64,000 nucleotides of DNA from positions 2,170,001-2,234,000 of the forward strand of contig CAWGAJ010000001.1 of NCBI GenBank assembly GCA_963820545.1, written 5' to 3'. Numbering within the stretch: the stretch's first letter is position 1; every line of letters starts with the position of its first letter. Origin of the DNA: CAWGAJ01 sp963820545 (GTDB lineage: Bacteria > Planctomycetota > Planctomycetia > Pirellulales > Thermoguttaceae). A program made the translations under genes and the position numbers. Shown in pieces: positions 39,365-49,090 of the stretch. The notes beneath the pieces were generated by a model, which was not told where the DNA came from, made no database searches, and saw nothing but the letters and a program-made list of their open reading frames with translations.

Positions 39365-39429
39365 ATCCTCGCACTTGAACGATTAAAACCCTTCAAACAG
39401 GCAAGCGAATATTATGAGCGACGCGAAAA
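39317..39429 (+). repeat. Direct duplication across the hydD/hydA junction
   Basis: The 38-nt core TTCAAACAGG-C-AGCGAATA-TATGAGCGACGCGAAAA occurs at 39317-39354 and again at 39392-39429, with two mismatches and a 75-bp period. Copy 1 encodes the HydD tail (FKQASEYYERREKK). Copy 2 holds the HydA start ATGAGCGACGCGAAAAAG (39414). Confidence 0.85.
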
Positions 39430-40754
39430 AGAGCGGTAAACCCGACACCAGAACGATCCATGTAAAAGCCCTGGCCCGCGTGGAAGGCGAAGGGGCGCTG
39501 CTGCTTTCCATGCGCAACGGCGCCGTGGAGGATCTGAAATTTAAGATCTATGAACCGCCGCGTTTCTACGAGGCCTTTTTGCGCGGCCGGGGATTCGAAG
39601 AAGTGCCGGACATCACCGCCAGGATTTGCGGCATCTGTCCGGTGGCCTACCAAATGGGCGCTTGCCACGCCCTGGAAAAAGCCCTGGGCGTTTTCGATCA
39701 GGTGGATCCGCCGATTCGCTCCTTGCGCAACTTGTTGTATTGCGGCGAATGGATCGAAAGCCACGTTTTGCACATGTTCATGCTGCATCTGCCCGACTTT
39801 CTGGGCTATGAAAGCGCCATCAGCATGGCGGAGGATCACGGCCCGGCGGTGAAACGCTCGCTGCGCATTAAAAAGGCGGGTAACGATCTGGTCTCGCTGT
39901 TGGGCGGAAGGTCGGTGCATCCGGTGGGCGTTTGCGTGGGCGGATTCTATCGCGCGCCATCGCCGGCGCAGGTGGCGGAGTTGCTGCCGGAGATCAAATC
40001 CTGCCTGGAAGACATGTGCGATCTGTTGCTAATGCTAACCAAAACAGTGCAGTTCCCCCAGTTGGAACGCGACTATGAATTCGTCGCGCTGTGCCCGGAT
40101 AATGAATATCCCTTGAACTTGGGCCGCATTAAAAGCAATAAAGGCTTGGACGTTGATCAGGAGGAATTCGGCGCGGCGGTGAAGGAGTATCAGGTAGAAC
40201 ATTCCATGGCCTTGCATGCGACGCTGAAAAATGGCGGGGCATACCTGGTCGGCCCGCTCTCTCGATTGAATCTGAACGCCGAAAAACTACATAACCGCGC
40301 GGCCGAAGTGCTGCACTCCGTTTGCCGAACGATCAATAAGTCATTGCCTTGGAAGAACACCTTCCTTAGTTTTTTGGCCCGGGGCGTGGAAACCGTACAG
40401 GCCTTGGCACTGGCGGTCGACATTATGAAAAACTACACATTGCCGCCGCGATCGCGAATTCCAATCAAACCACGGGCCGGCATCGGCGGTCACGGCACCG
40501 AAGCCCCGCGGGGCATCTGCTGGCATGAATACCGCACCGAGGCCGACGGCACAATCGCCGCGGCGCGGATTATGCCGCCCACGAGCCAAAATCAAAAAAC
40601 CATTGAAGACGACCTGCGCCAGTTGGCCATACAAATCGCGTCCCTCTCTGACGAAGAAATGACGCTCAGATGCGAACATCTGATCCGCAACTACGATCCC
40701 TGCATCAGTTGCGCCACGCATTTTCTCAAGATTACCAGAAAACAACTGGACTGA
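39414..40754 (+). CDS. hydA: [NiFe] hydrogenase large subunit (alpha)
   Basis: Catalytic subunit of the cytoplasmic NAD(P)-linked hydrogenase/sulfhydrogenase. The nickel ligands are present: L1 motif RICGICPVAYQMGACH (about 65-80) and L2 motif DPCISCATH (about 429-437). A 10-residue tail (FLKITRKQLD) follows the L2 His and should be removed by a HycI-type endopeptidase. The 446-residue length is normal for group 3b. Maturation genes (hyp) are not in this window. The start duplicates a stretch of hydD, so it may originally have overlapped that gene. Confidence 0.95.
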   Translation: MSDAKKSGKPDTRTIHVKALARVEGEGALLLSMRNGAVEDLKFKIYEPPRFYEAFLRGRGFEEVPDITARICGICPVAYQMGACHALEKALGVFDQVDPPIRSLRNLLYCGEWIESHVLHMFMLHLPDFLGYESAISMAEDHGPAVKRSLRIKKAGNDLVSLLGGRSVHPVGVCVGGFYRAPSPAQVAELLPEIKSCLEDMCDLLLMLTKTVQFPQLERDYEFVALCPDNEYPLNLGRIKSNKGLDVDQEEFGAAVKEYQVEHSMALHATLKNGGAYLVGPLSRLNLNAEKLHNRAAEVLHSVCRTINKSLPWKNTFLSFLARGVETVQALALAVDIMKNYTLPPRSRIPIKPRAGIGGHGTEAPRGICWHEYRTEADGTIAAARIMPPTSQNQKTIEDDLRQLAIQIASLSDEEMTLRCEHLIRNYDPCISCATHFLKITRKQLD

Positions 40755-41197
40755 TTAATTTGCACCAGGGGCCATTCGTCCAGCAGTACATTTTGGCCTT
40801 TAACAAGGGCTTGCATTCAGGTAATCGGCTAACGTAGGCGCCATGTCACACGCTGCCTGGATAGGGACGACAATATCGCACATGCTTCTCGTCTTGCTCC
40901 GTTTGTTTGGCAAGCATACCCCCCGCACACCCACTAGGTTTGGGTATTGCTTTAATACATATATTTGTTATTTTATTAATATCTTTTTTTCTGCGCTCTT
41001 ATAGACATTTGAGAATTATTAAAGACATACGCATTTGCACATCCGCTTTCTATTCGGTCGCTGGTTAGCATTATCCATTGAGCCTCTTACGCAATCGCGG
41101 AAAATTGAACCTTAACACCATGCCCACCAACAGGACATTTGGTGTTTTTGTATGTTAACGGATCTTCTACCAAATCGTTTAATTGAAGGAGGGGAGC
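40755..41197. other. 443-bp gene-free region
   Basis: Separates the hydrogenase operon from the large PEP-CTERM gene. Apart from the terminator-like hairpin at 41125-41149, it holds an A/T-rich tract (about 40945-41035) likely to include a promoter. No ORF or RNA gene was recognised. Confidence 0.5.
41125..41149 (+). terminator. Rho-independent-type hairpin upstream of the large PEP-CTERM gene
   Basis: CACCAA / TTGGTG stem with an 8-nt loop followed directly by TTTTT. It lies about 370 bp after hydA and only about 50 bp before the next start, so it may end a leader transcript (attenuation) or an upstream RNA. Confidence 0.5.
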
Positions 41198-44100
41198 ATG
41201 GCAACCAACACTAAAATGCGCGCAGTGGGCGGGATATGGTCGCTGAACGGATCACGAGTGACGGCTGCTTTTTTAACAGCCCTTGCACTAAATACATTTA
41301 CCTGGGCAGCGAACGCCGATACTTGGACGGGCGCGGGCCAGCGCCAACGCCGCCGCTATATCTCCAAATTCGCGATTGGACCAATGTAAATAACTGGACT
41401 TTGGGAGCTGTCCCGGCTGTTAACGCTCAAAACACATTCACGCCTATTGGTGAAGGTACGATAGAACTAAATGGCCAGCAATCGGCCGGTGCAATGATCT
41501 TTGACAACTTTACTTACACAACCATTGCCCCCGGCGTGAATCCAAATCCTCCCGGAACATGTGACTTAACGATGGTGAATCCGCTGCAAGGCGGTTCAAG
41601 AATACATATGGGCGAAGGAGTGCATGACACCTATGGTGCGGATTATTTTACGGCCGGTCCTCAAATCACAGCCGACGTAATCCTCAATGCTCCCTTGACC
41701 ATTAGTTACGGAACTAGCGGTCTCACTCAACTTAATAACTCGGCTATGATGTTTTCCGGGCAAATTACCAATCCTCTTACTAAGTCTTTGACGTGTAAGG
41801 GGAGTGGTGGAGCTGGTCTTGACGCCACAAGCCTTTGGATCTCGTCGAATAACGAGTTCAATGGGGATGAAAATAATCCCATTATTATTATGCCCTACAC
41901 CAACGGTTTCGAGGAGGGTGGTGGTAATGCATTGCATCTGTGCGATGCCGGACGCATGAATTCTACTCCTATCGAATTGAAATCCTGGGATTGTTATCTG
42001 GGACTTCAGGACAATACGGTCAGCGGACTTGGACCCAATCAATATCTCAACTCAGTGAAATCATGGAGTGGGAATGTCTTTGCCGATCGCAGTTACCAAC
42101 TCGACGACCTTAAAACCACGGTTAACGTGTTACAACAGCTCGATGGAGTCACGGTCTATGGGGGAACGACCACTTTCGGTTCGGCCGGCAACACCCCTTT
42201 CGGACACACCAACAACGGCTACAGCATCCGCCTGGGGAGTTTGAATTGGGATTACCAACTCACCGATCCAGATTATGTGTCGATTAATGTCGATAATGGC
42301 AACCTTACACAAGGACGCGGAGGCAGCCGCTACGTCAGCGGCGCGAATCGACTGCAAGAGGCGCACAACTACACATACGTGGAAAATGTATCCGAAATTG
42401 CAGAAAATCCCGTGCAGTATTTATTAAAAGGAGGCGATGGAGTACTTGCCGTTGAACAAGTCAACGGCGGGGGCCAATGGTTGAATTCGCCGCAGGTCGG
42501 TTGTGGCGTGCTGCGACTGGGTACTCCTACAAATTCCCATAATGCTCCTTCTGTGATCCTGCTCGGTTCGAGTTCGGCCGTGGGATTTGGTTGGGATGCC
42601 AATATTAATCCGGGAGGTATTTGGGGGCCGATTTCACCCTTCCCCATTATTTCGGCCGGGGCCGTTTACGGCCAATGCGGTGCAGTGGACGTCGATATGT
42701 GGGGGCATGGCATTATCGGCAACATTCTCAATCCGAATGTTTGGAGCGGGGAGACACTAACCTGCTTCCGTGTCGGCTCCAGCATGGGCGCCGACGCCAG
42801 TTTCGATCCGCAGCCCGATTCGCAGAAACACGCCAGCACTTCGGCCACGATTGTCGCCTCGTTCGATCCGGCCCAACAAAGGTATTACCTTGGCGGCGGC
42901 GGGGGAACACTCCGCATCGATTCGGTGTTGCAGGACCATAACCCGCGATCGTACTTTATCTCTTCCGTGGAAATGGGCACCACCGGCAGTTTATTACCCG
43001 GTCGAATCGCCCTGAATCCAGTCGGGGGAGAAGAATCCAACACTTACACCGGGGTGACCGACATCTGGGCCGGTACGCTGCAATTGATGAAACGTAAATC
43101 CCTCTTCGGGACAAGCAATGTCAGCTTAACCACCAATTGCACTACCATTACCAACGCGCTCTATGATACTCCAACCGGTTTCAACGACACCTTATGGAAG
43201 GGCCCGGGCCAGTTGCTCTTGGATCCTGGCAGGAATGGAGTCCTCCATGATTGGAGCCTCGAATGGTACAAGGCCAATGGCGGGGGGCCAGCGGGGACAT
43301 TGTATAGCGTGCTGAAGCTTGACGGCGGCGTGATCGGCTGGACCGGTGATGTCAATCTAGGGGGTGTGCCGGGCACCTACGGAGCAACAATCACTTCTAA
43401 TATGGCGGGAGGGCCAATCAACGTATTGGGGCTGGGAGGAGAGTACAGCGCCGGCACAATGACCACTTGGTTCCAGATCACCGACAGCGGTAATGGCCGT
43501 GTGCTGCTCTACAAGGCCGGTAATAATAGCAACCTCGATCTGCGGAACACTCCAGTGGACGGCAACACCTTTTCCGGCGGGACGATCATCGCCGGCGGCG
43601 AAATCATCGTCAACGATAGTGCTCAATTAAATGCCGAATGGCAAAACGACTACGGCGGACCGATCGTGATCCTCAACGGCGGCTGCCTGCACTATACCGC
43701 AGGCCCTAATGCCGATAACATTTTCTGGAAGAAGATCATGGTCAATACTGACGGCACGCCCGATTTGGTGAAAAACTGTGGCAGCGTGCTCGAAGTAGAC
43801 GAGGGCGTAACCATGCACGTTTGGTCGAATTTCGACTTCAGCTGGGCGCCTACCCAATACTTGGAAAAAACAGGCGACGGCACGTTTTTCTACGATACTC
43901 AGAATCCTCACCCAAATCCAGGCCCAGCCAGCGCCTGGGGACTGAAGCTGACCGCGGGGCCGGTGACCGCGGGGCTGGTAATCATCAATCAGTTGCCGCT
44001 CAACCCCGACAACGACACCGGACCGGTGATCTTCAATGGCGGCGATCTCCAAGTGATGATCGTGCCGCCTGTTATGAATGGACGCGATTTTGATCCAACC

Positions 44101-45111
44101 TATGGATTCCGCAACATAGTATCGTTCAAGGGCACTACCAGTACCGTGAGCGTGGATGACAGCGCCATGTTCCGCACACATGGATCTGTGCCTAACGAAA
44201 TCCTGGGCACGGTGCATTTCAAGCCCAGCAACCCGGAGGACACTGATCCCAGCGACAACGTGGTCCATTTGTCGCGGAACACGAGTCCCAGCATCTGGCC
44301 CGATGCCCCAGGCTATAGTTCTCGCGGCAACGGCACACTTTCTTTCGAGGGCGTGACGGTCTACATGTCCGGCGGCGGTCCAGGCAATAGCCTGAATGTC
44401 CTGCCGCAGGAGGCAGGCTTTACCTTACAACTAAAAGATGGCGTGGTCTTTAATGCCAGTCATCAGAATAATGTTTGGGGCGAAGTGAATTTTGATAACA
44501 TTAACACCGACAAACCAATAAAGATCGACGGCGAGGAGGCCAATGCCACGCCGTCTGGAGGGCCGCCTTACACCTTCAACTTAGTGGTCGATACCTGGAC
44601 GATTTACGGCACCGGGCTGACCGCTTGGTCCGGCACAACCGAAAAGATAGGAGATGGCACCGTGGCCATTAAACGCTCAGTGGGCGCACCCGTTTTGGTC
44701 AATGATGATACGCTCTTGCAGATCAGCGGCGGCACCTTTGAAGCCGGCGGCTCGGCCGATCCCTTCACCGATACCTCCACCGGCGTCTCACTGGACATTC
44801 TCAACGACAGTTCCCTGCTGATTTCGGAGGGGATAAAGGTGGTGGACGCCATCACCGGCACTGGCGGCACCACGATCGACGGCCCAACGGGCACGGAACT
44901 GATAGTCAACTCCATTGTGCAGGGCGGGATTTATATCGGCCCGGGCTGCAAGTTGAGTGTTAAAGCCGCGGCAAGCGGCCCGCTGGGTGATTCCGGAACT
45001 TACACGGATCTGAACCCCGTGCCGGAACCGTCGAGCTGGATTATGCTGATCATTGCTGGAGCGGGTCTGTTGAGTTGGCGCTTACGCAGACGATCGCTGC
45101 GCTCAGGATGA
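41198..45111 (+). CDS. Large PEP-CTERM surface protein (frameshifted near the N-terminus)
   Basis: Exported protein of about 1300 residues. ATG 41198 has a very strong AAGGAGGGGAG. The signal peptide is in the first frame (to about ALNTFTWAANA, then DTWTGAG). The rest is in another frame beginning near IRDWTNVNNWTLGAVPA; one base is missing between about 41330 and 41385. The body is Gly/Asn/Thr-rich beta-helix material of autotransporter-passenger type (repeated GTT-FGSAGN, GGTTTFG and SGGTIIAGGEIIVNDSAQL motifs). The C-terminus has VPEPSSW, a membrane helix and RLRRRS. The final LRSG and stop are supplied by a dispersed intergenic repeat. The ligand is unknown. Confidence 0.86.
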
Positions 45112-45118
45112 CAATACG

Positions 45119-45433
45119 TCAACCCTTTTTATCGCGGCGGCGGTCTACTTCGCGGCTCACGGCTTGACCCACGCGGTCGGCGGCGCGATTAATGGCGGCG
45201 GTCAGATTCGCGTCCAGATCTTGCACCTTGATGGTTTTACCGCCTTTCAGCCCGACCAGAATGCGACATTGTTTGTCGATGCCGCGCTTATTACCGTTTA
45301 CGTCTTCCAAGTGCACCTTTACGCGAGTGATCCACGAATTAAACTGTCCCAAGGCGAAATTCATCTGACGCTCGACATGTTCTTCAGTCGCGGGGTCAAG
45401 ATGGAGATTTTGAGCGTTGATCTCGACTTGCAT
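45119..45433 (-). CDS. hpf: Ribosome hibernation promoting factor (short form)
   Basis: S30AE/sigma54-modulation family protein that binds the decoding region of the 30S subunit in stationary phase. At 104 residues it lacks the long C-terminal dimerisation domain, so it is a short HPF/RaiA form. It has the beta-alpha-beta-beta-beta-alpha pattern with MQVEINAQNLHLDPATEEHV and a basic tail (DRRRDKKG). AGGAG precedes the ATG. It converges on the PEP-CTERM gene, with only 7 bp between stops. Confidence 0.9.
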   Translation of the reverse strand: MQVEINAQNLHLDPATEEHVERQMNFALGQFNSWITRVKVHLEDVNGNKRGIDKQCRILVGLKGGKTIKVQDLDANLTAAINRAADRVGQAVSREVDRRRDKKG

Positions 45434-45864
45434 ATAAAAGCTCCTAAAAATTGCGCCGCCGTACGGACGCCTTTTCCCAGCCCTTCACAACTATATTACG
45501 GACACTCCAAGGGGGCAATCTTGCGGAGGTCCGGGAAACAATAAATACGCATTTCTGACTGTCGCCCTGCTTATCGTGCGGTTTGTAGGAATTTGCCAGC
45601 ATAAAGAAACTTCAAATACTGACCCCAAAATGGATAACTTTCTGTCTTGAAATGAGTTTCGTTAAATACATTGCGAATCATTTACCCTCACCCTATCCCT
45701 CTCCCGGAGGGAGAGGGGACTTATGAGTTAGACTCTGAGCATGGGAATGTACCACCTTGAAGTTGGTGTGTTTTTCCAGCCACTTTTTTTTGATAGTTAT
45801 TATTATTGTTGATGGACATATTGACCCTATTGGTCATAAGCTAATCTAATGATAAGATGACCTT
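45434..45864. other. 431-bp gene-free region
   Basis: Holds a CCCTCTCCC/GGGAGAGGG-type repeat with the CCCTCACCCTAT prefix (about 45684-45720) and the LysR operator candidate at the right end. No ORF was recognised. Confidence 0.5.
45822..45862 (+). promoter_or_regulatory. Candidate LysR operator
   Basis: Three half-sites: TGACC (45822-45826), GGTCAT (45832-45837) and ATGACC (45857-45862). The first two form TGACC-N5-GGTCA. The second forms TCAT-N11-ATGA (the T-N11-A LysR pattern) with a following ATGA and GGTCAT-N19-ATGACC with the last site. The final arm ends 2 bp before the regulator's ATG, which fits autoregulation. Confidence 0.5.
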
Positions 45865-46767
45865 ATGAATATCGAAACGCTTCGCTTATTTTGTGATGTG
45901 GTCCAACATCAGAGCTTTTCCCGCGGCGCTTCGGTCAACGAAGTCAGCCAATCGGCGGCCACGCAATCGGTCCATCGGGTGGAAAGCCATTTTGGGGTCC
46001 AACTGGTGGACCGTTCCAAACGCCCTTTTGTACTGACGCCTGAAGGGCAGGCCTGCTACGATGGCTTTCGCGAGGTCCTGGAACTATACGATTCGGTGGA
46101 ATCGCGGGTTCGTTCGCTGCGCATGGAAATCGGCGGTCTAGTGCGTGTGGCGTCGATTTATTCGGTGGGCCTGCACGACATGAACCGTTGCATGCAGGAA
46201 TTCATGCGGAGTTATCCCAAGGCCAAGGTGCGCCTGGAATATCTGCGTCCCAACAAGGTATACGACGCGGTGCTTAACGCCGAAGTGGACTTGGGCATAG
46301 TATCTTATCCCCAAGCGACGCCCGATTTGAACGTCATCCCGCTGCGCTCGGAAAAGATGGTCGTGGTTTGCCCGCCGGGCCACGCGCTGACGCGTCACAA
46401 AGCCGTAACCGCGGAACAACTCCAAGGCGAGAATTTTGTGGGCTTTGATCGCGACTTGAGCATCCGCAAGGAAATCGATCGACACTTCCGCCAGCGCGGG
46501 GTGAGCGTACGAATAGTCATGGAATTCGACAATATCGAGACTATCAAGCAAGCGGTGCAAATCGGCGCGGGAGTGAGTATTTTGCCCGAACCGACCATCC
46601 GCGCGGAAGTAAAAGCCGGCACCTTGGTTGTGATCAGGTTGATCGCGCCTGAATTGCATCGGCCGATCGGTATTATCCATCGCCAGCGCAAGGTGTTTAC
46701 TCCCACGGTAGGCAAGTTTGTCGAGTTGTTGCAGCAGTCGCAAGGGAGCGTCGCGGAGGAATCATAA
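45865..46767 (+). CDS. LysR-family transcriptional regulator
   Basis: 300 residues. The N-terminal winged helix-turn-helix (MNIETLRLFCDVVQHQSFSR then QSAATQSVHRVESHFGVQL) uses Gly/Asn-rich turns typical of LTTRs. The effector domain (about 90-295, LVRVASIYSVGLHD, GVSILPEPTIR) resembles the CysB/CbbR type. It ends in TAATG, so it is translationally coupled to the RACo-like gene, suggesting it controls that gene. The inducer is unknown. Confidence 0.9.
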   Translation: MNIETLRLFCDVVQHQSFSRGASVNEVSQSAATQSVHRVESHFGVQLVDRSKRPFVLTPEGQACYDGFREVLELYDSVESRVRSLRMEIGGLVRVASIYSVGLHDMNRCMQEFMRSYPKAKVRLEYLRPNKVYDAVLNAEVDLGIVSYPQATPDLNVIPLRSEKMVVVCPPGHALTRHKAVTAEQLQGENFVGFDRDLSIRKEIDRHFRQRGVSVRIVMEFDNIETIKQAVQIGAGVSILPEPTIRAEVKAGTLVVIRLIAPELHRPIGIIHRQRKVFTPTVGKFVELLQQSQGSVAEES

Positions 46768-48412
46768 TGCGCGAGGCCGAAGTGCCCGTCACCTTCCTGC
46801 CCGCCCAGAGAACGGTATACGTGCTGGCGGGAACTCGCTTGCTGGAGGCGGCCGCGGAGGCCGAGATCATTCTCGATGCACCTTGCGGCGGCGAAGGACG
46901 TTGCGGCAAATGCCGCTTGCTGGTGCAAAGTGCAGGTTGCCTGCCTAGCGACGCCGATAAGCGTGCCTTCTCCAGCGAGGAAATTGACCAAGGATATCGC
47001 CTTGCCTGTCAGACGGCCGTGGAAGGGCCCCTGACGGTCTTTGTTCCCGACGCATCGCTCCTGGCCGCCCAGCACCAGATCCTGATCCAGACGGAAGGAA
47101 AATTGATCGATTTTGAAGCGGGCAACAAGGAGTCGCAGAATTTTGCCGTTGCCGTGGATATCGGCACCACAACACTGGCAGCCATGCTGCTGGACATGAA
47201 TACCGGAGTCGATCGGGCAGCGGCGGCGAGGCTGAATCCGCAAATCCGTTTTGGCGACGACGTGCTTTCGCGAATCCACTATGCCGGTGCAAACGCGGGC
47301 GGCCTGCATACCCTGCACAAGACGATCATTGAAGCAGTCGACGAGATGATCGCCGAGTTGTGCGTCCAGGCGGGGATCAATCGGGAGAATATCCACACGC
47401 TGGCCTTTGCCGGCAATACCACCATGCAACAACTGCTCTGCCGCATGGATCCCAGTTCGCTGGGCAGAGTGCCGTTTACGCCGGCGGTCATTCATGGGCA
47501 GTCGCTCAGCGCCGGGGAATTGGGATTGCAGATCCCTCCACGCGGGAGGGCTTATATTTTTCCGGTCATCGGCGGATTCATCGGCGGCGATACCGTGGCG
47601 GGCATTTTGGCCACCGAGTTGATCAATACGGCCGGGCCCACCTTGCTGGTCGACGTGGGCACAAACGGCGAAATTGTGCTTTGGGCGCAAGGAAAACTAA
47701 CGGCCGCCTCCACCGCGGCCGGACCGGCCTTCGAGGGCGCACGAATTTCCTGCGGCATGCGCGGCGGCGCGGGGGCAATTGAAAAGGTCGTTGTCGACGG
47801 CCGGCTGCGCATCAATGTAATCGGCAATGTGGCGCCGCTGGGGCTCTGCGGTTCAGGACTGATCGACGTGGCCGCTGAACTGCTGCGGCATAAAGTGCTA
47901 ACTCCTCAAGGCAAACTGCTTACGCCCGATCAGCTCGCCGATGACGTGCTGCCCGATCTGCGCAGTCGCGTCATACCGCATGAGGGGAAAGTTGCTTTCC
48001 TGCTAGCATCCGCGGAAGAGTCGGGCACGGGCAAAGTGCTGGTCCTCATGCAGCGCGACTTTCGCGAATTACAATTGGCAACCGGCGCAATTCGCGCGGG
48101 CATAAACATTTTGCTGCACCGCGCCGGACTAGAACCGCAAGATTTACAAGAGGTCTATATTGCCGGCGGATTCGGCAATTTTATCCGCCGCAGCAATGCC
48201 CAACGAATCGGCTTACTGCCCTGCCTTATCGAGCACCGACACATCCGCTACCGCGGCAACACTTCCTTGGCCGGCGCCGCCTGGCGGCCCTTTCGCTGCG
48301 GGCCCGCCGCCTGGCCGAAGAATTCGCGCGCCGCACGGAGCACGTGGATCTTTCCGCCGATCCTGATTTTCAGCAATCCTTTGCCCAGGCGATGATCTTT
48401 CCGGATGCGTAA
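46767..48412 (+). CDS. RACo-like corrinoid-protein activator (DUF4445, ferredoxin fused)
   Basis: Reductive activator of corrinoid proteins (RamA/RACo/MtgA-associated family). N-terminal [2Fe-2S] domain with C-GGEGR-C-GK-C (about 33-41) and a fourth Cys in YRLACQTAVEG; then an ASKHA ATPase with the phosphate loop AVDIGTTTLAAMLLDM (about 128) and second phosphate motif LLVDVGTNGEIVLWAQG (about 295). The last ~40 residues are in another frame: one missing base near 48280 turns the end into LAALSLRARRLAEEFARR to FPDA, stopping at 48412. It shares an operon with a LysR regulator; no methyltransferase or corrinoid protein is nearby. Confidence 0.87.
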
Positions 48413-48424
48413 ACCGTGTGTGCG

Positions 48425-48565
48425 GTATCGAAGGGGACAGTCCCATCCGCCGAAGGCGGATCGGGACAGTCTCCAATGTGGCACCCGGCTTCTCCAAAGG
48501 GGACAGTCCCATTTTCGCTGCGCAAAATCGGGACAGTCCCCAGTCGAAAATCAGGACAGTCCCCA
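48425..48565 (+). repeat. Cluster of GGGGACAGTCCC words
   Basis: Four GGGACAGTCCC-type units spaced 25-50 bp apart, linked by TCCGCCGAAGGCGGA and CGCTGCGC-type palindromes. Related words occur at 11733 and 19148. It is non-coding, between convergent genes. Confidence 0.6.
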
Positions 48566-48569
48566 GTTA

Positions 48570-48902
48570 TTAGTGATATCCGCAGCCGGGGCAGCCGCCG
48601 CCGCGGGGGACGTTAGGGTTGTCGATGGCAAAACCTCGGCCCAAGGGACCATCGAGAAAATCGATCTTTGTGCCATCAAGGTGCAAGGCCATTTTCTTCT
48701 TCGTCACCAGGGCAATGCCGTGCTGCTGGTAGCGGGCGTCGATCTGGGGATCGAATGCCTCGTCGAATCCTAAAATATATTGAAGGCCCGCACAGCCGCC
48801 GCCGGCAATGCCCATGCGGAGCATGGTGCTCGGTTCGAGTTTTTGCGATTCCAGGACGCGCTTGATTTCAGCCGCCGCCGCTTCGGTGAGGATAATGGCC
48901 AT
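48570..48902 (-). CDS. A-type iron-sulfur carrier (IscA/ErpA/SufA family)
   Basis: 110-residue scaffold/carrier for Fe-S cluster assembly. The three conserved Cys are present: IAGGGCAGLQYILG (Cys37) and the C-terminal GGGCPGCGYH pair. The N-terminus IILTEAAAAEIKRVLE is typical. It converges on the RACo-like gene through a repeat cluster. ErpA, IscA and SufA cannot be told apart by sequence here; no isc/suf operon is adjacent. It likely serves the many Fe-S enzymes, including those of the hydrogenase operon. Confidence 0.9.
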   Translation of the reverse strand: MAIILTEAAAAEIKRVLESQKLEPSTMLRMGIAGGGCAGLQYILGFDEAFDPQIDARYQQHGIALVTKKKMALHLDGTKIDFLDGPLGRGFAIDNPNVPRGGGCPGCGYH

Positions 48903-49090
48903 TGGGGGAAAATCCGGTGTGGATTGTGATAGTTAATACTGTAATTTTAACAGACGACTAAAAGAAAACCAGGGTATCGAGATTCAGGATTTGGGAATCC
49001 GGATGCGATTTCAGTTGGAGTGGCAGTTAAACCGCCACTCCCACAATAATATTAAATCGCGAGCCTTGATAAAGGCGATTCGAGATTTTT

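Noticed and set aside
45750..45778. Terminator before lysR (CACC...GGTG then TTTTT)
   Set aside because: Only four base pairs in the stem; too weak to call.
46395..47690. Minus-strand 431-aa frame opposite LysR and RACo
   Set aside because: Spans two real genes with intact motifs on the other strand.
48213..48512. Minus-strand small frame over the GGGGACAGTCCC cluster
   Set aside because: Built from repeat sequence and the antisense of the RACo 3' end.
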